Shown: positions 45,826 through 55,510, numbered from the stretch's first letter. The stretch is 64,000 nt of DNA from Opitutales bacterium (GCA_029254745.1 JAQWWZ010000059.1:1-64000); one strand, 5' to 3'. The notes: generated by a model from the letters alone, not told the origin. Translations and numbers: made by a program.

Positions 45826-47775
45826 ATGCCAACATCAAAGCCCCGAAAATCATCGAGTAAAAAAAAGTCAGCTGAGGTTAAACCTGTAGCATCTAAAAAA
45901 ACAGCCAAAAAATCTGACAATTCAAAAGATAAACCCGCAGCCAAAAAAACTGCTGCTATCAAAGGTAAAGCCGAAGCCAAAAAACCTAACAAAAAAGGTA
46001 AAACTGCACCGAAACTAGCAACACCGGCAACCGACAAAACCCTTAAGTCATCGGCTAAAGAAGTAGCAAAGACATTAAAAAAGAATGCCGAGCCACATGC
46101 GCTGAATGATGAGATGAATGAAAAAGTGCGGGAACTCATCCACTTATCCAGAGAACAAGGTTTTTTAACTTACAAAGATGTTGACACTGCCCTTCCAGAG
46201 ATTGCAACCCAACCTGAGGAGTTGCAGAATGTAATCTCGATTTTCAATAACCTCGAAATAAAACTTCTAGACTCTGCTGAAGTTGAAAAATTCAAGAAGA
46301 AAAAAGAGGAAAATGAAGAAGAAACCGCTCGTTCCAATCAGAGTGACATGCTCGATGACCCGGTTCGCATGTACCTTAAACAAATGGGACAAGTCCCTCT
46401 CCTTTCTAGAGAAGAAGAGGTTGATATTTCCAAGAGAATTGAATCTGCAGAAAGCTCCGCCCTCAAAATTATTTATTCGGTTTCCCTTACAACCGAATTT
46501 CAAATGGATATTTGTCGCAAACTTTTATCCAGAGAGGAAAGATTTGACCGAGTAGTTCTCGACAAAAAAATTGATAGTAGAGAAACATACTTTAAAAATC
46601 TTGCTAAACAATTGGTTGCTCTTGAAGACCTCTACAAGAAAATTGATAAGTCGTGGAAGAGTGTTGAAGCCGCAACAAACGACACCCAAAAGAAACGCTC
46701 GACAACGCGCTTCAATAAATTTGTAAGCGAGCTGGCTCCCATATTTAAAAAATGTTGCCTCAAGCTTAAGATTTTTGAAGATTTCCTACAACTTGTTGGT
46801 CCAGAATTAAAAGCAATCACGAGAAATGTAAATAACCTAGAGTTGGCCAAAAAAGACACGGTTAAGGTCAAACGAAAAGGGGTTAAAATGGAACGCGTCC
46901 ATGCTGAGTTAGAGGAAGCAAAATCGAAGTTTAGAATGGACCCAACCGATTTAGCTCAATTAATTCGTGACCTACGCCGTTACATGCGGCTTGCCCACAA
47001 AGCTAAAACCGAAATGGTGGAAGCTAATTTACGCTTAGTAATTTCGATTGCGAAAAAATATACAAACCGTGGATTATCCTTTTTAGATTTAATCCAGGAA
47101 GGAAATATGGGACTCATGAAAGCGGTTGAAAAATTTGAGTACCGTAGAGGGTATAAATTTTCCACCTATGCCACATGGTGGATCAGGCAGGCAATTACCC
47201 GATCGATAGCTGATCAAGCCCGTACAATCCGGATTCCTGTTCACATGATTGAAACCCTTAACAAGGTCATGCAGGTACAAAAGCAATTACTGCAAGAGCT
47301 TGGTCACGAGCCTACCCCTGACGAAGTTGCCACAGAAATGGGGCTACCCCTTGATAAAGTTCAAAGTATCATGAAAATGGCACAACAACCCATCTCTTTA
47401 CAGAGTCCAGTTGGGGATAGCGATGATACGAACTTTGGAGATTTTATTGAAGACAAAGGAGCTGAAAATCCCTACGATATGACGGCTTACTCGCTTTTAA
47501 GGGAAAAGATTTTGGATGTCCTCGACTCTCTTACAGAAAGAGAACGAAATGTGCTCTCCTTACGGTTTGGTCTGAAGGACGGGTACAGCAGAACCTTAGA
47601 AGAAGTCGGGCGACAATTCAAAGTAACTCGAGAACGAATTCGCCAAATTGAAGCAAAAGCACTCAGGAAGATGAGACACCCCACACGTATTCGACAACTC
47701 CATGGTTTCTTTGAGGCTGACCAAAGTTCTGTCAATAAGCCTAAACCAGAAGCTCTACGACAACTTGGATTATAA
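45826..47775 (+). CDS. rpoD: RNA polymerase primary sigma factor
   Basis: The housekeeping sigma factor, 649 residues. Regions in order: 1.2 ([22 protein letters not shown]), 2 with [18 protein letters not shown] and the -10 contact segment, 3 (MIETLNKV), and 4 with the -35 helix-turn-helix ([27 protein letters not shown]). The first ~85 residues are an unusual Lys/Ala/Ser-rich tail, reminiscent of histone H1, in place of the acidic region 1.1. A large insert lies between regions 1.2 and 2. It follows dnaG closely. Confidence 0.97.
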   Translation: MPTSKPRKSSSKKKSAEVKPVASKKTAKKSDNSKDKPAAKKTAAIKGKAEAKKPNKKGKTAPKLATPATDKTLKSSAKEVAKTLKKNAEPHALNDEMNEKVRELIHLSREQGFLTYKDVDTALPEIATQPEELQNVISIFNNLEIKLLDSAEVEKFKKKKEENEEETARSNQSDMLDDPVRMYLKQMGQVPLLSREEEVDISKRIESAESSALKIIYSVSLTTEFQMDICRKLLSREERFDRVVLDKKIDSRETYFKNLAKQLVALEDLYKKIDKSWKSVEAATNDTQKKRSTTRFNKFVSELAPIFKKCCLKLKIFEDFLQLVGPELKAITRNVNNLELAKKDTVKVKRKGVKMERVHAELEEAKSKFRMDPTDLAQLIRDLRRYMRLAHKAKTEMVEANLRLVISIAKKYTNRGLSFLDLIQEGNMGLMKAVEKFEYRRGYKFSTYATWWIRQAITRSIADQARTIRIPVHMIETLNKVMQVQKQLLQELGHEPTPDEVATEMGLPLDKVQSIMKMAQQPISLQSPVGDSDDTNFGDFIEDKGAENPYDMTAYSLLREKILDVLDSLTERERNVLSLRFGLKDGYSRTLEEVGRQFKVTRERIRQIEAKALRKMRHPTRIRQLHGFFEADQSSVNKPKPEALRQLGL

Positions 47776-47854
47776 AAGATAAAATATTTTTCTTGGATTA
47801 ATCATCGTAAAATAAGTTGCCTCAAAGTGCTGATGACCTTATTTTTATAAAACT

Positions 47855-48154
47855 ATGAATTTACCTACATCGTACCTTGCTTTCATTGGAAACTTTGGTG
47901 GCGGAGAAATCATCCTTATTTTCCTAATTGTGCTGTTACTTTTTGGTGCCAAGAAAGTACCTGAACTTTTCCGATCTTTGGGAAAAGGAGTTAAAGAGTT
48001 CAAAAATGCCAAAAGCGAGTGGGAACAAGACATAAACGAAGTCATGAACCAAGAACCCTTAGAGGATCATGATTTCAAAAAAGACGGTACTGCCGTCAAA
48101 GACTCAGTACCCACCGAATCAGAAAGCAAAGAGAAAGAAAAGCAGACTTCCTAA
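47855..48154 (+). CDS. tatA: Twin-arginine translocase subunit TatA
   Basis: TatA forms the variable pore that moves folded proteins across the inner membrane. The 99-residue protein has one helix (about 18-33), the hinge LLFGAKKVPELFRSLGKG and the amphipathic helix that follows, then a charged tail. No tatB or tatC lies in the window. It follows rpoD after 79 bases. Confidence 0.95.
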   Translation: MNLPTSYLAFIGNFGGGEIILIFLIVLLLFGAKKVPELFRSLGKGVKEFKNAKSEWEQDINEVMNQEPLEDHDFKKDGTAVKDSVPTESESKEKEKQTS

Positions 48155-48175
48155 GTTTATGTAGTCGATGGGTGA

Positions 48176-48607
48176 TTATCCTCCAGCCAGCACAGGCTTA
48201 AATCCAGCACTTTCCATCCAAGCAAATACTTCCTCCCTTTTGTCTCCCTGCAATTCCATTGTTTGTTGATTCCATGTGCCGCCGGTACCTAAGGTACTTT
48301 TCAGTTTTTTTAAAAGTTTCCCTTTTTGGGTTTGGCCAATGTAGCTTGGGAATGGTTTGATCGTTGTAACTGTTTTCCCGCCTCGCCCACTTTTTTCCCT
48401 GCGGATCTCTAGCCGTTCCCCTTGGCCAATTTTTTCACTATTTTTCACCTTGCTTTCCGAAGTCCTAATTTTTTCAGTATCAATAGATTTTTCTAGGGGT
48501 ACAAAAGTAGATAACCCATCAACTTGGATAGAAGAAAAAGGGCTAGAGCCAAAGTCCTTTTCCGTTTCAAGTAAAATTTTCTTATTCTTACGATCTTTCT
48601 TACTCAT
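48176..48607 (-). CDS. SUI1/eIF1-like translation factor (YciH family)
   Basis: Bacterial YciH-type proteins resemble eukaryotic initiation factor 1 and bind the small ribosomal subunit. The frame can start upstream at 48655, but ATG 48607 overlaps the preceding stop in an ATGA, which I take as the start (143 residues). The C-terminal SUI1 domain has LEIRREKSGRGGKTVTTI, LLKKLKSTLGTGGTW and the final QGDKREEVFAWM. The first half is a charged, probably flexible N-terminus. Coupled with a 79-residue protein of unknown function. Confidence 0.85.
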   Translation of the reverse strand: MSKKDRKNKKILLETEKDFGSSPFSSIQVDGLSTFVPLEKSIDTEKIRTSESKVKNSEKIGQGERLEIRREKSGRGGKTVTTIKPFPSYIGQTQKGKLLKKLKSTLGTGGTWNQQTMELQGDKREEVFAWMESAGFKPVLAGG

Positions 48608-48843
48608 TTCCCGCAAATACCTTTTTCTGGTTTCCCTCCATGTAGCCATGTCCAAGCTTTTTGATAACTTCTTTTTTGAAGAAAATGTAATAAGCGCGGG
48701 TGCACTTCAGCATTCGAAGTATTAACATAATTATCCAAAATTTGTAAGGCAGCAACTAACTCACCCGGTTTTGCTTCCTTCGGATTTGTAATCAGATATA
48801 AACTGCTTTTTAATTCATCCATCATATACTCCCATTCTCTCAA
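48604..48843 (-). CDS. Small protein of unknown function coupled to the SUI1-like gene
   Basis: The 79-residue protein is helical and soluble with a Trp-rich end (YQKAWTWLHGGKPEKG). It has no cysteine pairs or membrane helix. The stop overlaps the start of the SUI1-like gene by four bases. I do not recognise it; the arrangement suggests a linked role in translation. Confidence 0.6.
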   Translation of the reverse strand: MREWEYMMDELKSSLYLITNPKEAKPGELVAALQILDNYVNTSNAEVHPRLLHFLQKRSYQKAWTWLHGGKPEKGICGK

Positions 48844-48877
48844 CCTTTCCTAATGCGACAAGCCCAAATCATAATCG

Positions 48878-50221
48878 ATGAAAAATAAAAAGATTTGTAT
48901 TCTTGGAGGAGGTCTTAGTGGTTTGTCTACTGCATGGAAGAAAATGCGTCAAGGGCACGAAATAACCCTCATCGAATCCAGTCCACGACTTGGGGGGGTA
49001 CTGCAATCTGAACAAAGAAATGGATATCTTCTTGATTATGGAGCTAACACCCTAAGTCTTCGAAATCAAGAAACGAGTGATATCCTAGAAGATATGGGGG
49101 TACTAAAATATGCATTAGATGCAAACCCAAATGCAAATAAACGTTTTATTGTTCGAAATCAAAAGCTTGTTTCCTTACCGCTCAATTTCTCATCTTTTTT
49201 ATCAAGCTCTTTCCTTAGTCCCCTTGGGAAATTACGCTTACTTCTTGAACCCTTTATTCAAAGAGGGAATCACGATGGAATGGAAACAGTTGCTTCTTTT
49301 ATCTCCAGAAGGCTCGGGAAAGAAGCTTTGGACTACTGTGGTAACCCATTTATTTCAGGTATTTATGCCTCTGATCCAGAAACCCTAAACCTTGCTAATG
49401 CATTTCCTGCCCTTTCCAGAATGGAGAAACAATATCGTTCTCTTTTGGTTGGCATGTTTAAAGAAAAAAGTTCGAAAAAGAAGCCACCCAAGACTCGCCT
49501 TTTATCATTCCCAGAAGGAATGAATCAATTGGCTTACCACATCCAAAAAAATCTCCCTCAAGACCAACTCTATACCAATGAATCAGTCACTTCTGTGACA
49601 AACTTTGGTCAAGGTTGGAAGGTCAAAAGTCATAACCAAGCAGGAAATATCTCTGAATTTCTATGTGATGAGGTCATTTCTACGATCCCTGTTGATCAAA
49701 TTTCGAATATTATTTGGGATAACCTTAAAGGACAGGAACACCTGAGCAACTTAATGGAAGTCACCCACTTTCCGCTTAGTATGGTTTTCTTTGGAATCGG
49801 AAGAGAAGAGATCAGTCATAATCTGGATGGGTTTGGCTTTTTGGTACCCGAAAAAGAAAAACTTTCTATTTTGGGCACCCTGTTCTCTAGCACACTATTT
49901 GAAAATCGTGCCCCCCATGGGAAAGTACTTCTTACGACCTTTGTGGGAGGGGAAAGAATGCCCAAACTTGCACTTGCTCAGGATGAGCAGATTTACAAGG
50001 CAGTAGAAAAAGATTTATCGAAATTGATTGGAATGAAAAAGGAGCCTTCTTTTAAACACATTAAAAGATGGAAGCAGAGTATTCCATTACCAGACAAAAA
50101 AATGAACCTCCGAATAAAAGCCTCAAAAGAGCTTTCTTTCCTAAACAATGGTCTGTATTTTTCTGGTTCTGCACTCTCGGGCGTTTCCCTGCCCAACTGT
50201 ATAGAAGCTGATATTGCTTAA
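48878..50221 (+). CDS. hemG: Protoporphyrinogen/coproporphyrinogen oxidase
   Basis: FAD-dependent oxidation of porphyrinogen in haem synthesis, HemY type. The 447-residue protein has GGGLSGLSTAW near the start, IESSPRLGGVLQSE and LDYGANTL, then a C-terminal segment GLYFSGSALSGVSLPNCI that contacts FAD. The clustering with ferrochelatase and hemA supports the assignment. Whether the substrate is protoporphyrinogen or coproporphyrinogen cannot be told here. Confidence 0.92.
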   Translation: MKNKKICILGGGLSGLSTAWKKMRQGHEITLIESSPRLGGVLQSEQRNGYLLDYGANTLSLRNQETSDILEDMGVLKYALDANPNANKRFIVRNQKLVSLPLNFSSFLSSSFLSPLGKLRLLLEPFIQRGNHDGMETVASFISRRLGKEALDYCGNPFISGIYASDPETLNLANAFPALSRMEKQYRSLLVGMFKEKSSKKKPPKTRLLSFPEGMNQLAYHIQKNLPQDQLYTNESVTSVTNFGQGWKVKSHNQAGNISEFLCDEVISTIPVDQISNIIWDNLKGQEHLSNLMEVTHFPLSMVFFGIGREEISHNLDGFGFLVPEKEKLSILGTLFSSTLFENRAPHGKVLLTTFVGGERMPKLALAQDEQIYKAVEKDLSKLIGMKKEPSFKHIKRWKQSIPLPDKKMNLRIKASKELSFLNNGLYFSGSALSGVSLPNCIEADIA

Positions 50222-50233
50222 TTCTTTTTTCTT

Positions 50234-50255
50234 AATCATTTCCTTCGGAAAGATT
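50234..50255 (+). terminator. Small hairpin between hemG and hemH
   Basis: AATC-A-TTTCC pairs with GGAAA-GATT around a TTC loop, leaving one bulged A. No T run follows. Weak terminator or processing site. Confidence 0.25.
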
Positions 50256-50311
50256 GCCTCAGTCAATACAAACTGCTACATAGAAATTATTCTTTAATTT
50301 CATACGCCACC

Positions 50312-51424
50312 ATGAATCTTACGAAAACAGACAACCCTGTGAAAACACTTATCATTCTTCTAAACATGGGGGGGCCCCAAAATAAAGAAGAGATACACCC
50401 CTATCTAAAAGAACTTTTTCAAGATCGAGAGCTTTTAAAGTTACCTTTTCAAAAAATTCTTGGGCGACTTATTGCCTGGCGTAGAACTCCGAAAATACAG
50501 GAACGTTACGAAGAAATCGGACAATATTCACCAACAAAGGCTATCATGGAAAGCCAAAGCGTTGAGATTGCAAAAAAACTCGATCAAGTTCACCCAGAAT
50601 CAGCGCCCCATGTTTGTGTTTCTGGCTTTCGTTACATCTCCCCGAGACCGGGAGAAATGATAAAAAAGTATCAACAAGCTGAAAAAATTATTCTTTTTTC
50701 ACAATATCCTCAGCATAGTTGCTGTACTAGTGGCTCTTCCTTCTGTGACGCGTATCGCTGGTTGGATAAAAAACAAAATGCAGGCTACCAACACAAAATT
50801 TCTGTAATTGATCAATGGTGGGACCGTGCGGATTATACCAAACTATGGGCCATGCTCATCAGAAAAAAGTTTGAGGAAATGAAAGAAAAGCACGACTTAA
50901 AAGACGGAGATATTCGAATCATCTATTCTGCGCACAGTTTACCTGAATCCTATTGCCTTGAAAAAGGAGATAAATATAACGAAGAAATTCAAGGTTCGGT
51001 GAACAGGATCGAAAAAGTTCTGCATGAAAACGGTTTGAAACACGAAGGTTCCTTGGCATGGCAGAGTAAAGTCGGTCCACAAAGAACAAAATGGCTCACC
51101 CCCTCCACTCCTCAGGTAATAGCTGAAACGAAACAAAAAGCTATTCTTATGGTCCCCATTGCTTTCACCACTGACCACATAGAAACACTTGACGAGATCG
51201 ATATCGAATTTCGGGGCTACGCTGACAAAGTGGTTGATTACTTTGCCAGGGTAGATTGTTTCAACATGGAAGAAAAGTTTATTGATTTATGTGCTCAACT
51301 TGTAGTCGAACATATGGATAGTGGGTTCAATTCATCCATTCGCCCCTGTTGCCTGAACTGCGAAGGCTCAGACTGTGCATCGATGAGAGAGTATTTTGGA
51401 TCAAAGCCCATCAGGCAGTCGTAA
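50312..51424 (+). CDS. hemH: Ferrochelatase
   Basis: Inserts ferrous iron into the porphyrin. The 370-residue protein opens with ILLNMGGPQNKEEI, has the SQYPQHSCCTSGSSF and YSAHSLPESYC segments with the active-site His, and the later DHIETLDEIDIEF that carries the catalytic Glu region. The C-terminus RPCCLNCEGSDC has four Cys that could bind a [2Fe-2S] cluster, as in several ferrochelatases. A terminator hairpin overlaps its stop. Confidence 0.96.
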   Translation: MNLTKTDNPVKTLIILLNMGGPQNKEEIHPYLKELFQDRELLKLPFQKILGRLIAWRRTPKIQERYEEIGQYSPTKAIMESQSVEIAKKLDQVHPESAPHVCVSGFRYISPRPGEMIKKYQQAEKIILFSQYPQHSCCTSGSSFCDAYRWLDKKQNAGYQHKISVIDQWWDRADYTKLWAMLIRKKFEEMKEKHDLKDGDIRIIYSAHSLPESYCLEKGDKYNEEIQGSVNRIEKVLHENGLKHEGSLAWQSKVGPQRTKWLTPSTPQVIAETKQKAILMVPIAFTTDHIETLDEIDIEFRGYADKVVDYFARVDCFNMEEKFIDLCAQLVVEHMDSGFNSSIRPCCLNCEGSDCASMREYFGSKPIRQS

Positions 51425-51451
51425 GAAGGTCTGTAGCGAACTGCCTTTTTT
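51413..51451 (+). terminator. Intrinsic terminator overlapping the hemH stop
   Basis: AGGCAGT (51413-51419) and ACTGCCT (51440-51446) form a perfect 7-bp stem with a 20-base loop that contains the hemH stop codon, followed by six T. It would separate hemH from the hemX-like gene, 24 bases on. Confidence 0.55.
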
Positions 51452-51474
51452 GAATTTATATTTTAAGTTGTAAG

Positions 51475-52356
51475 GTGAATATCAACGAAGCCAGAGACCT
51501 GCTTTGGTTAGCGGGTGGGTTTTACGGGCTTACATTTCTAGTTGGATTTTTAAAGTCCTTTAATACTGAGTCCCATCCGCTTCGTGAAACTCCATTGATT
51601 TCGGTCATATGCGGGTTTATCTTCCATACTCGGGCACTTTATCTTCGCGGAATGGATGTGCACGGATGTCCACTAGGAAATACCCTTGAAAGGGTTCAAT
51701 TTATACTTTGGTCTTTAATTCTTACATACTTGATCCTAAGAATTCTTTGGAAACTTAATCTGTTAGGTACTTTTTGTGCAGGCTTATCAATGTGTGCAGG
51801 ATGGCTCACGCTGAGTATTACATCTGCTGATAACCCCTATTGGTTGGCAAACGATTACACGCGCCTATTTTCTGACCCTTGGATTGAGTTGCACGCTTCC
51901 ATCGCAATTTTCAGCTACGGTATTTTTTCGCTCCTTGCTGTTGTATGCTTCATGTATGTTATTCAGAGGCAGGCTCTGCTTTCAAGAAAGTCAAACAAAC
52001 TAGGCTCTTTTTTACCTCCCATAAATGATTTGGAACATGCAAGCTATCGGCTTCTTTCTGTTGGTGTTTTCTTTCTGACACTTTCTATGATTGTCGGAGG
52101 TATGCACTGGTCAAAACAACCTGAATTTGTAACCACTTCCAAGCTTGTGATCACCATCGCTCTTTGGCTTGGTTATATTCTTTTATTTCTTCTTCGGATG
52201 GGAAACAAACTGTTTGGCTCAAGGTTTGCAAAATCATGCATTGCTTTATTCTTCATTGCTATCTTAAGCCTGAGCTTTGTTAACTCCAAAGTTGGTGCTG
52301 ACACTAACAATACTCTTTCTCCCCACCCTGTGCCTGCGGAACCTATTGATGATTAG
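51475..52356 (+). CDS. HemX/CcsA-like cytochrome c assembly family membrane protein
   Basis: The 293-residue protein starts at GTG and has about eight hydrophobic helices. The core FSYGIFSLLAVVCFMYVIQRQALL and the later segment FFLTLSMIVGGMHWSK, with a haem-contact His region, are typical of the CcsA/HemX fold. In many bacteria hemX lies directly upstream of hemA and may adjust its level. Here it overlaps hemA by 8 bases, the same order. Confidence 0.88.
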   Translation: MNINEARDLLWLAGGFYGLTFLVGFLKSFNTESHPLRETPLISVICGFIFHTRALYLRGMDVHGCPLGNTLERVQFILWSLILTYLILRILWKLNLLGTFCAGLSMCAGWLTLSITSADNPYWLANDYTRLFSDPWIELHASIAIFSYGIFSLLAVVCFMYVIQRQALLSRKSNKLGSFLPPINDLEHASYRLLSVGVFFLTLSMIVGGMHWSKQPEFVTTSKLVITIALWLGYILLFLLRMGNKLFGSRFAKSCIALFFIAILSLSFVNSKVGADTNNTLSPHPVPAEPIDD

Positions 52357-53452
52357 CCCTGCGACAAATGCACTGCACCTCCTCGGCATTTCTCATCATA
52401 CTGCGGACCTAGAAGCTAGGGAGAAAATCAGCCTTACTCCAGGACATATTGATGATTTCTACTCTGGCTTAACTAAGTTGCCAGGACTGAATGAGTGTTT
52501 GCTTCTCAATACATGTAATCGCACAGAAATTTACGGTGCCTCTGAAAGTGAAAACTTCTCACCCCATTCGCTCTCACAATATTTCTGTAAATTTAGCAAA
52601 CTAGAACCTGACTTCATCAAGCACCATACCTACCAGCATTCGGGAGAAAAAGTTGTCCAGCATCTTTTTGAAGTTACCTCCGGAATTGATTCACAAATGG
52701 TTGGGGAAACTGAAATTCTAGGACAGGTAAAAAAGGCCTACGACGATGCATGCAAACGGAAAGTTTCTGGAAAGATTTTAAATCGTCTCTTCCAAAAAGG
52801 TTTTCAAGCTGCGAAATGGGCAAGGACCAATACGGGGATTTCAAAGGGACAAGTAAATTTGGGCAATGTACTTTGTGAACTTGCGAGAAGAATATTTGGA
52901 GATATGAAACACTGTAGATTTCTTGTGATAGGTGCAGGTGATGTTGCGGAAAGTGCAATGGAAGCTTTTAAATCCAGAGGCTCTCAACCTATCACTGTCT
53001 CAGGAAGAACTTTCGACTGGTGTCCACTTAGTCGAAGAAAGCCAGATGAGTTGGCAAAGAAGTTTGGCGGTTTTGCACTAGCCTACCCTGAATTTAAAAA
53101 TTCTCTCCATTTATTTGATGTTATCCTTACCTCAACAAGTAGCGGTAGAGCTCTAATCAACTATGAACAGGTTCAGAAATGCATGAAACTCAGGCCTTCT
53201 AGACCTCTCTTTTTGATTGATTCTTCTGTGCCCCGAAATATTGACGAAAATGTTTCAAAATTGGATAATGTTTTTTTGTACAACATGGATGATGTCTCAA
53301 CCATTGCTAATGAAAACTTAAAGTCTAGAATGAAAGAGGTAGATCAGTGCCGTAGTGCTTTATCAAAAAGAGCAATCCGATTATGGGATCAAATGAAAGC
53401 TTATCGAAGCCCACCGGTATCCATCAACCAATCCACGACTCCATTTGCCTGA
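52349..53452 (+). CDS. hemA: Glutamyl-tRNA reductase
   Basis: First committed step of C5-pathway haem synthesis, reducing glutamyl-tRNA to glutamate-1-semialdehyde. The frame extends upstream to 52277, but ATG 52349 inside the end of the hemX-like gene gives the normal N-terminus HLLGISHHTADLEARE. Catalytic Cys56 is in LLNTCNRTEIY, and the NADPH domain has VIGAGDVAESAMEAF. The motif GIDSQMVGETEILGQVKKAY is intact. The 3' end overlaps the convergent lpxB gene by 52 bases. Confidence 0.96.
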   Translation: MISPATNALHLLGISHHTADLEAREKISLTPGHIDDFYSGLTKLPGLNECLLLNTCNRTEIYGASESENFSPHSLSQYFCKFSKLEPDFIKHHTYQHSGEKVVQHLFEVTSGIDSQMVGETEILGQVKKAYDDACKRKVSGKILNRLFQKGFQAAKWARTNTGISKGQVNLGNVLCELARRIFGDMKHCRFLVIGAGDVAESAMEAFKSRGSQPITVSGRTFDWCPLSRRKPDELAKKFGGFALAYPEFKNSLHLFDVILTSTSSGRALINYEQVQKCMKLRPSRPLFLIDSSVPRNIDENVSKLDNVFLYNMDDVSTIANENLKSRMKEVDQCRSALSKRAIRLWDQMKAYRSPPVSINQSTTPFA

Positions 53453-54579
53453 GGGACACATAAATTTTCCCGCAGGTAGTTGGCTGAATGCTTAAATGTC
53501 GCTCTGCTTTTACTTAGGTCAGAAAAGAAGGGATAAACACCTTGTGCAATCAAGTCAGCACGTGCCATACCCTGGATAAATTCGGGGTATGGGGGCGAAT
53601 GAGGGAGTAACAAGTTTGCCATACCCAAGTGGGGTACTTTTACGAATAGTTTTCCTATTAGGAAAGTCAAAGGGTGGGTTTTGTATACAATCGCACCTGG
53701 AATGCCGGATAGCGCACAGCGCAAAGACATGGTCCCCGAACTCATTAAAGCAAGCCTTGCACACAAATTATGGTTATCTTCAGTAACTGAAATACTTTTA
53801 GAATACTTTTTTTTGCTCTTAATTATTTTTTGAATGACACAGGAAATTTTTGGGTTAGCAGCGGGAATACAAGCAATAAGATCTGGGAAAGAGCCCTGTA
53901 AAATAGCAAATGTATCCAAGAGCACAGGAAGAATTCTTTCAACCGCTTGCACGCGACTTCCTGGAAGCAACAGAAGTGGACCTTCCTCTTCATATTTTAT
54001 TAAATGGTTAGATAGTGGATCATTCATGAAAGGATGACCGACAAAAGAAACCGGAAGTTTTACATCTTTGTAGCACTCCACTTCGAAAGGAAAAATTACT
54101 CCCAAACCATCAAGCACCTTTTCCATAGTAAACCTTCTCTTTGGTTTCCATGCCCACAGTTGCGGACTTACATACTGTAAAACCTTAATGTGCCCTCCCC
54201 CCTTTTGAGATAAACCTTTTTTTTGTAGGGCTTCAGCTAATCTTAAATTAAAACCTGGGTAGTCCACGAGTAGAATAGTTTTTGGCTTATGCTGGTCAAT
54301 CCACCGACAAGTCAAATCGAAGAGCCCTTTAAAGAAACTATAATTCTTAAAGACTTCGTAGATACCAACAACAGCATGGTCTACCAAATTGAATAGAAGA
54401 TCAGCTCCTGCTTCTTTTGCCCGAGGACCTCCTAGAGCGGCAACCTTCAATCCTGGATTTTGCTTTTTTAAACCTCTAATCAAGGCGGCTGCGTGCTCGT
54501 CACCCGATGCTTCACCCGCAACAACAAGAAGATCAACGGATGTGCTAGGTAACAGAGAAAATGAAAGCCGTGCTTTCAC
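53401..54579 (-). CDS. lpxB: Lipid-A-disaccharide synthase
   Basis: LpxB joins lipid X and UDP-diacylglucosamine. The 392-residue protein has VVAGEASGDEHAAALI at the start, LLVDYPGFNLRLAE, YVSPQLWAWK and the later LMSSGTMSLRCALSGIPGAIVYK, all conserved in the family. It ends the minus-strand envelope operon. The stop lies 52 bases inside hemA, so the two transcripts run into one another. Its donor step is served by the lpxI at 5.5 kb. Confidence 0.96.
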   Translation of the reverse strand: MKARLSFSLLPSTSVDLLVVAGEASGDEHAAALIRGLKKQNPGLKVAALGGPRAKEAGADLLFNLVDHAVVGIYEVFKNYSFFKGLFDLTCRWIDQHKPKTILLVDYPGFNLRLAEALQKKGLSQKGGGHIKVLQYVSPQLWAWKPKRRFTMEKVLDGLGVIFPFEVECYKDVKLPVSFVGHPFMNDPLSNHLIKYEEEGPLLLLPGSRVQAVERILPVLLDTFAILQGSFPDLIACIPAANPKISCVIQKIIKSKKKYSKSISVTEDNHNLCARLALMSSGTMSLRCALSGIPGAIVYKTHPLTFLIGKLFVKVPHLGMANLLLPHSPPYPEFIQGMARADLIAQGVYPFFSDLSKSRATFKHSANYLRENLCVPQANGVVDWLMDTGGLR

Positions 54580-54580
54580 T

Positions 54581-55510
54581 CTACCAATTTGCCTGAATCT
54601 GATTACTTATCTCTAAAGCTACTTCAAGGGCAGATTTACCAAACGAGCCATCCGTTTTCGGTGTCCTGGTATCTCTCACGCAACCCAGAAAAGATTGCAG
54701 TTCCAAAGCCAGTGGCTCTCCTTTTTCTACAGGGACTTCGCTTTTCTTCAATGCCTGCTCATTTTTTTGAATCAGATGCCCACATTGGTTCATAAAATCG
54801 AGAGACAGATATCCACTATCTTGAAAGACACGGATTTCTCGGGCTTTTTTTTCACTCACTCGGCTGGCACTCAAATTCGCTACACATCCGTTTTCAAAAA
54901 CTAGGCGAGCATTTGCAATATCCTCTGTCGCTGAAAGTACACGTACACCGATCGAATCTACTTTTACCAGAGGCGTTCCCACAAGTGCCAAGGCAATGCC
55001 AATATCATGGATCATTAGATCTAAAACCACCCCTACCTCCGTTCCTCGTGGTTGGAAAGGGGCTAAGCGCTCAACCGTTAAATACTTTGGGTTATCGACC
55101 GCATCTTCCAAAAAAGTCATGACCGGGTTGTAATGCTCAATATGACCAACTTGTACAATGGTTTTCGCTTTTTGGGCATTTTTGAGGATAAGCTCTGCCT
55201 CTTCACTCGATATACAAATTGGTTTTTCAATTAAAAGGTGACAGTTATGATGGATCAAGGGGACAGCAACTTCAGCATGTTTATCTGTGGGAGATACTAC
55301 ACTTACAGCATCACAGGCGTTGCCCAATTCCGCTAAAGTTTGAAAACGTGTACAACCATGAAGCTTGCACACCTTATTTGCTGCCTCATCATCAGGTTCG
55401 AATACTCCGACAAGATCACAGTCTTCAAGTTCGCTGTAAATTCGAGCATGGTGTTGCCCGAGATAACCGACCCCAGCAACTCCACACTTTATATTTTCTG
55501 TCTCATTCAT
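54581..55510 (-). CDS. Gfo/Idh/MocA family oxidoreductase
   Basis: An NAD(P)-dependent sugar dehydrogenase of 309 residues. The Rossmann motif GVAGVGYLGQHH lies near the start, and the motif LIEKPICIS is the family's conserved EKP. Next to lpxB it may oxidise a UDP-sugar for lipid A; an enzyme of this family, GnnA, makes the 3-keto form of UDP-GlcNAc for amide-linked lipid A, but its partner aminotransferase GnnB is not here. It overlaps nothing and is one base from lpxB. Confidence 0.85.
   Translation of the reverse strand: MNETENIKCGVAGVGYLGQHHARIYSELEDCDLVGVFEPDDEAANKVCKLHGCTRFQTLAELGNACDAVSVVSPTDKHAEVAVPLIHHNCHLLIEKPICISSEEAELILKNAQKAKTIVQVGHIEHYNPVMTFLEDAVDNPKYLTVERLAPFQPRGTEVGVVLDLMIHDIGIALALVGTPLVKVDSIGVRVLSATEDIANARLVFENGCVANLSASRVSEKKAREIRVFQDSGYLSLDFMNQCGHLIQKNEQALKKSEVPVEKGEPLALELQSFLGCVRDTRTPKTDGSFGKSALEVALEISNQIQANW

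Noticed and set aside
52277-52348. Upstream extension of hemA by 24 codons
   Set aside because: It lies within the hemX-like coding sequence, and GluTR begins normally at ATG 52349 with its conserved HxLG/SHHTA segment near the start.
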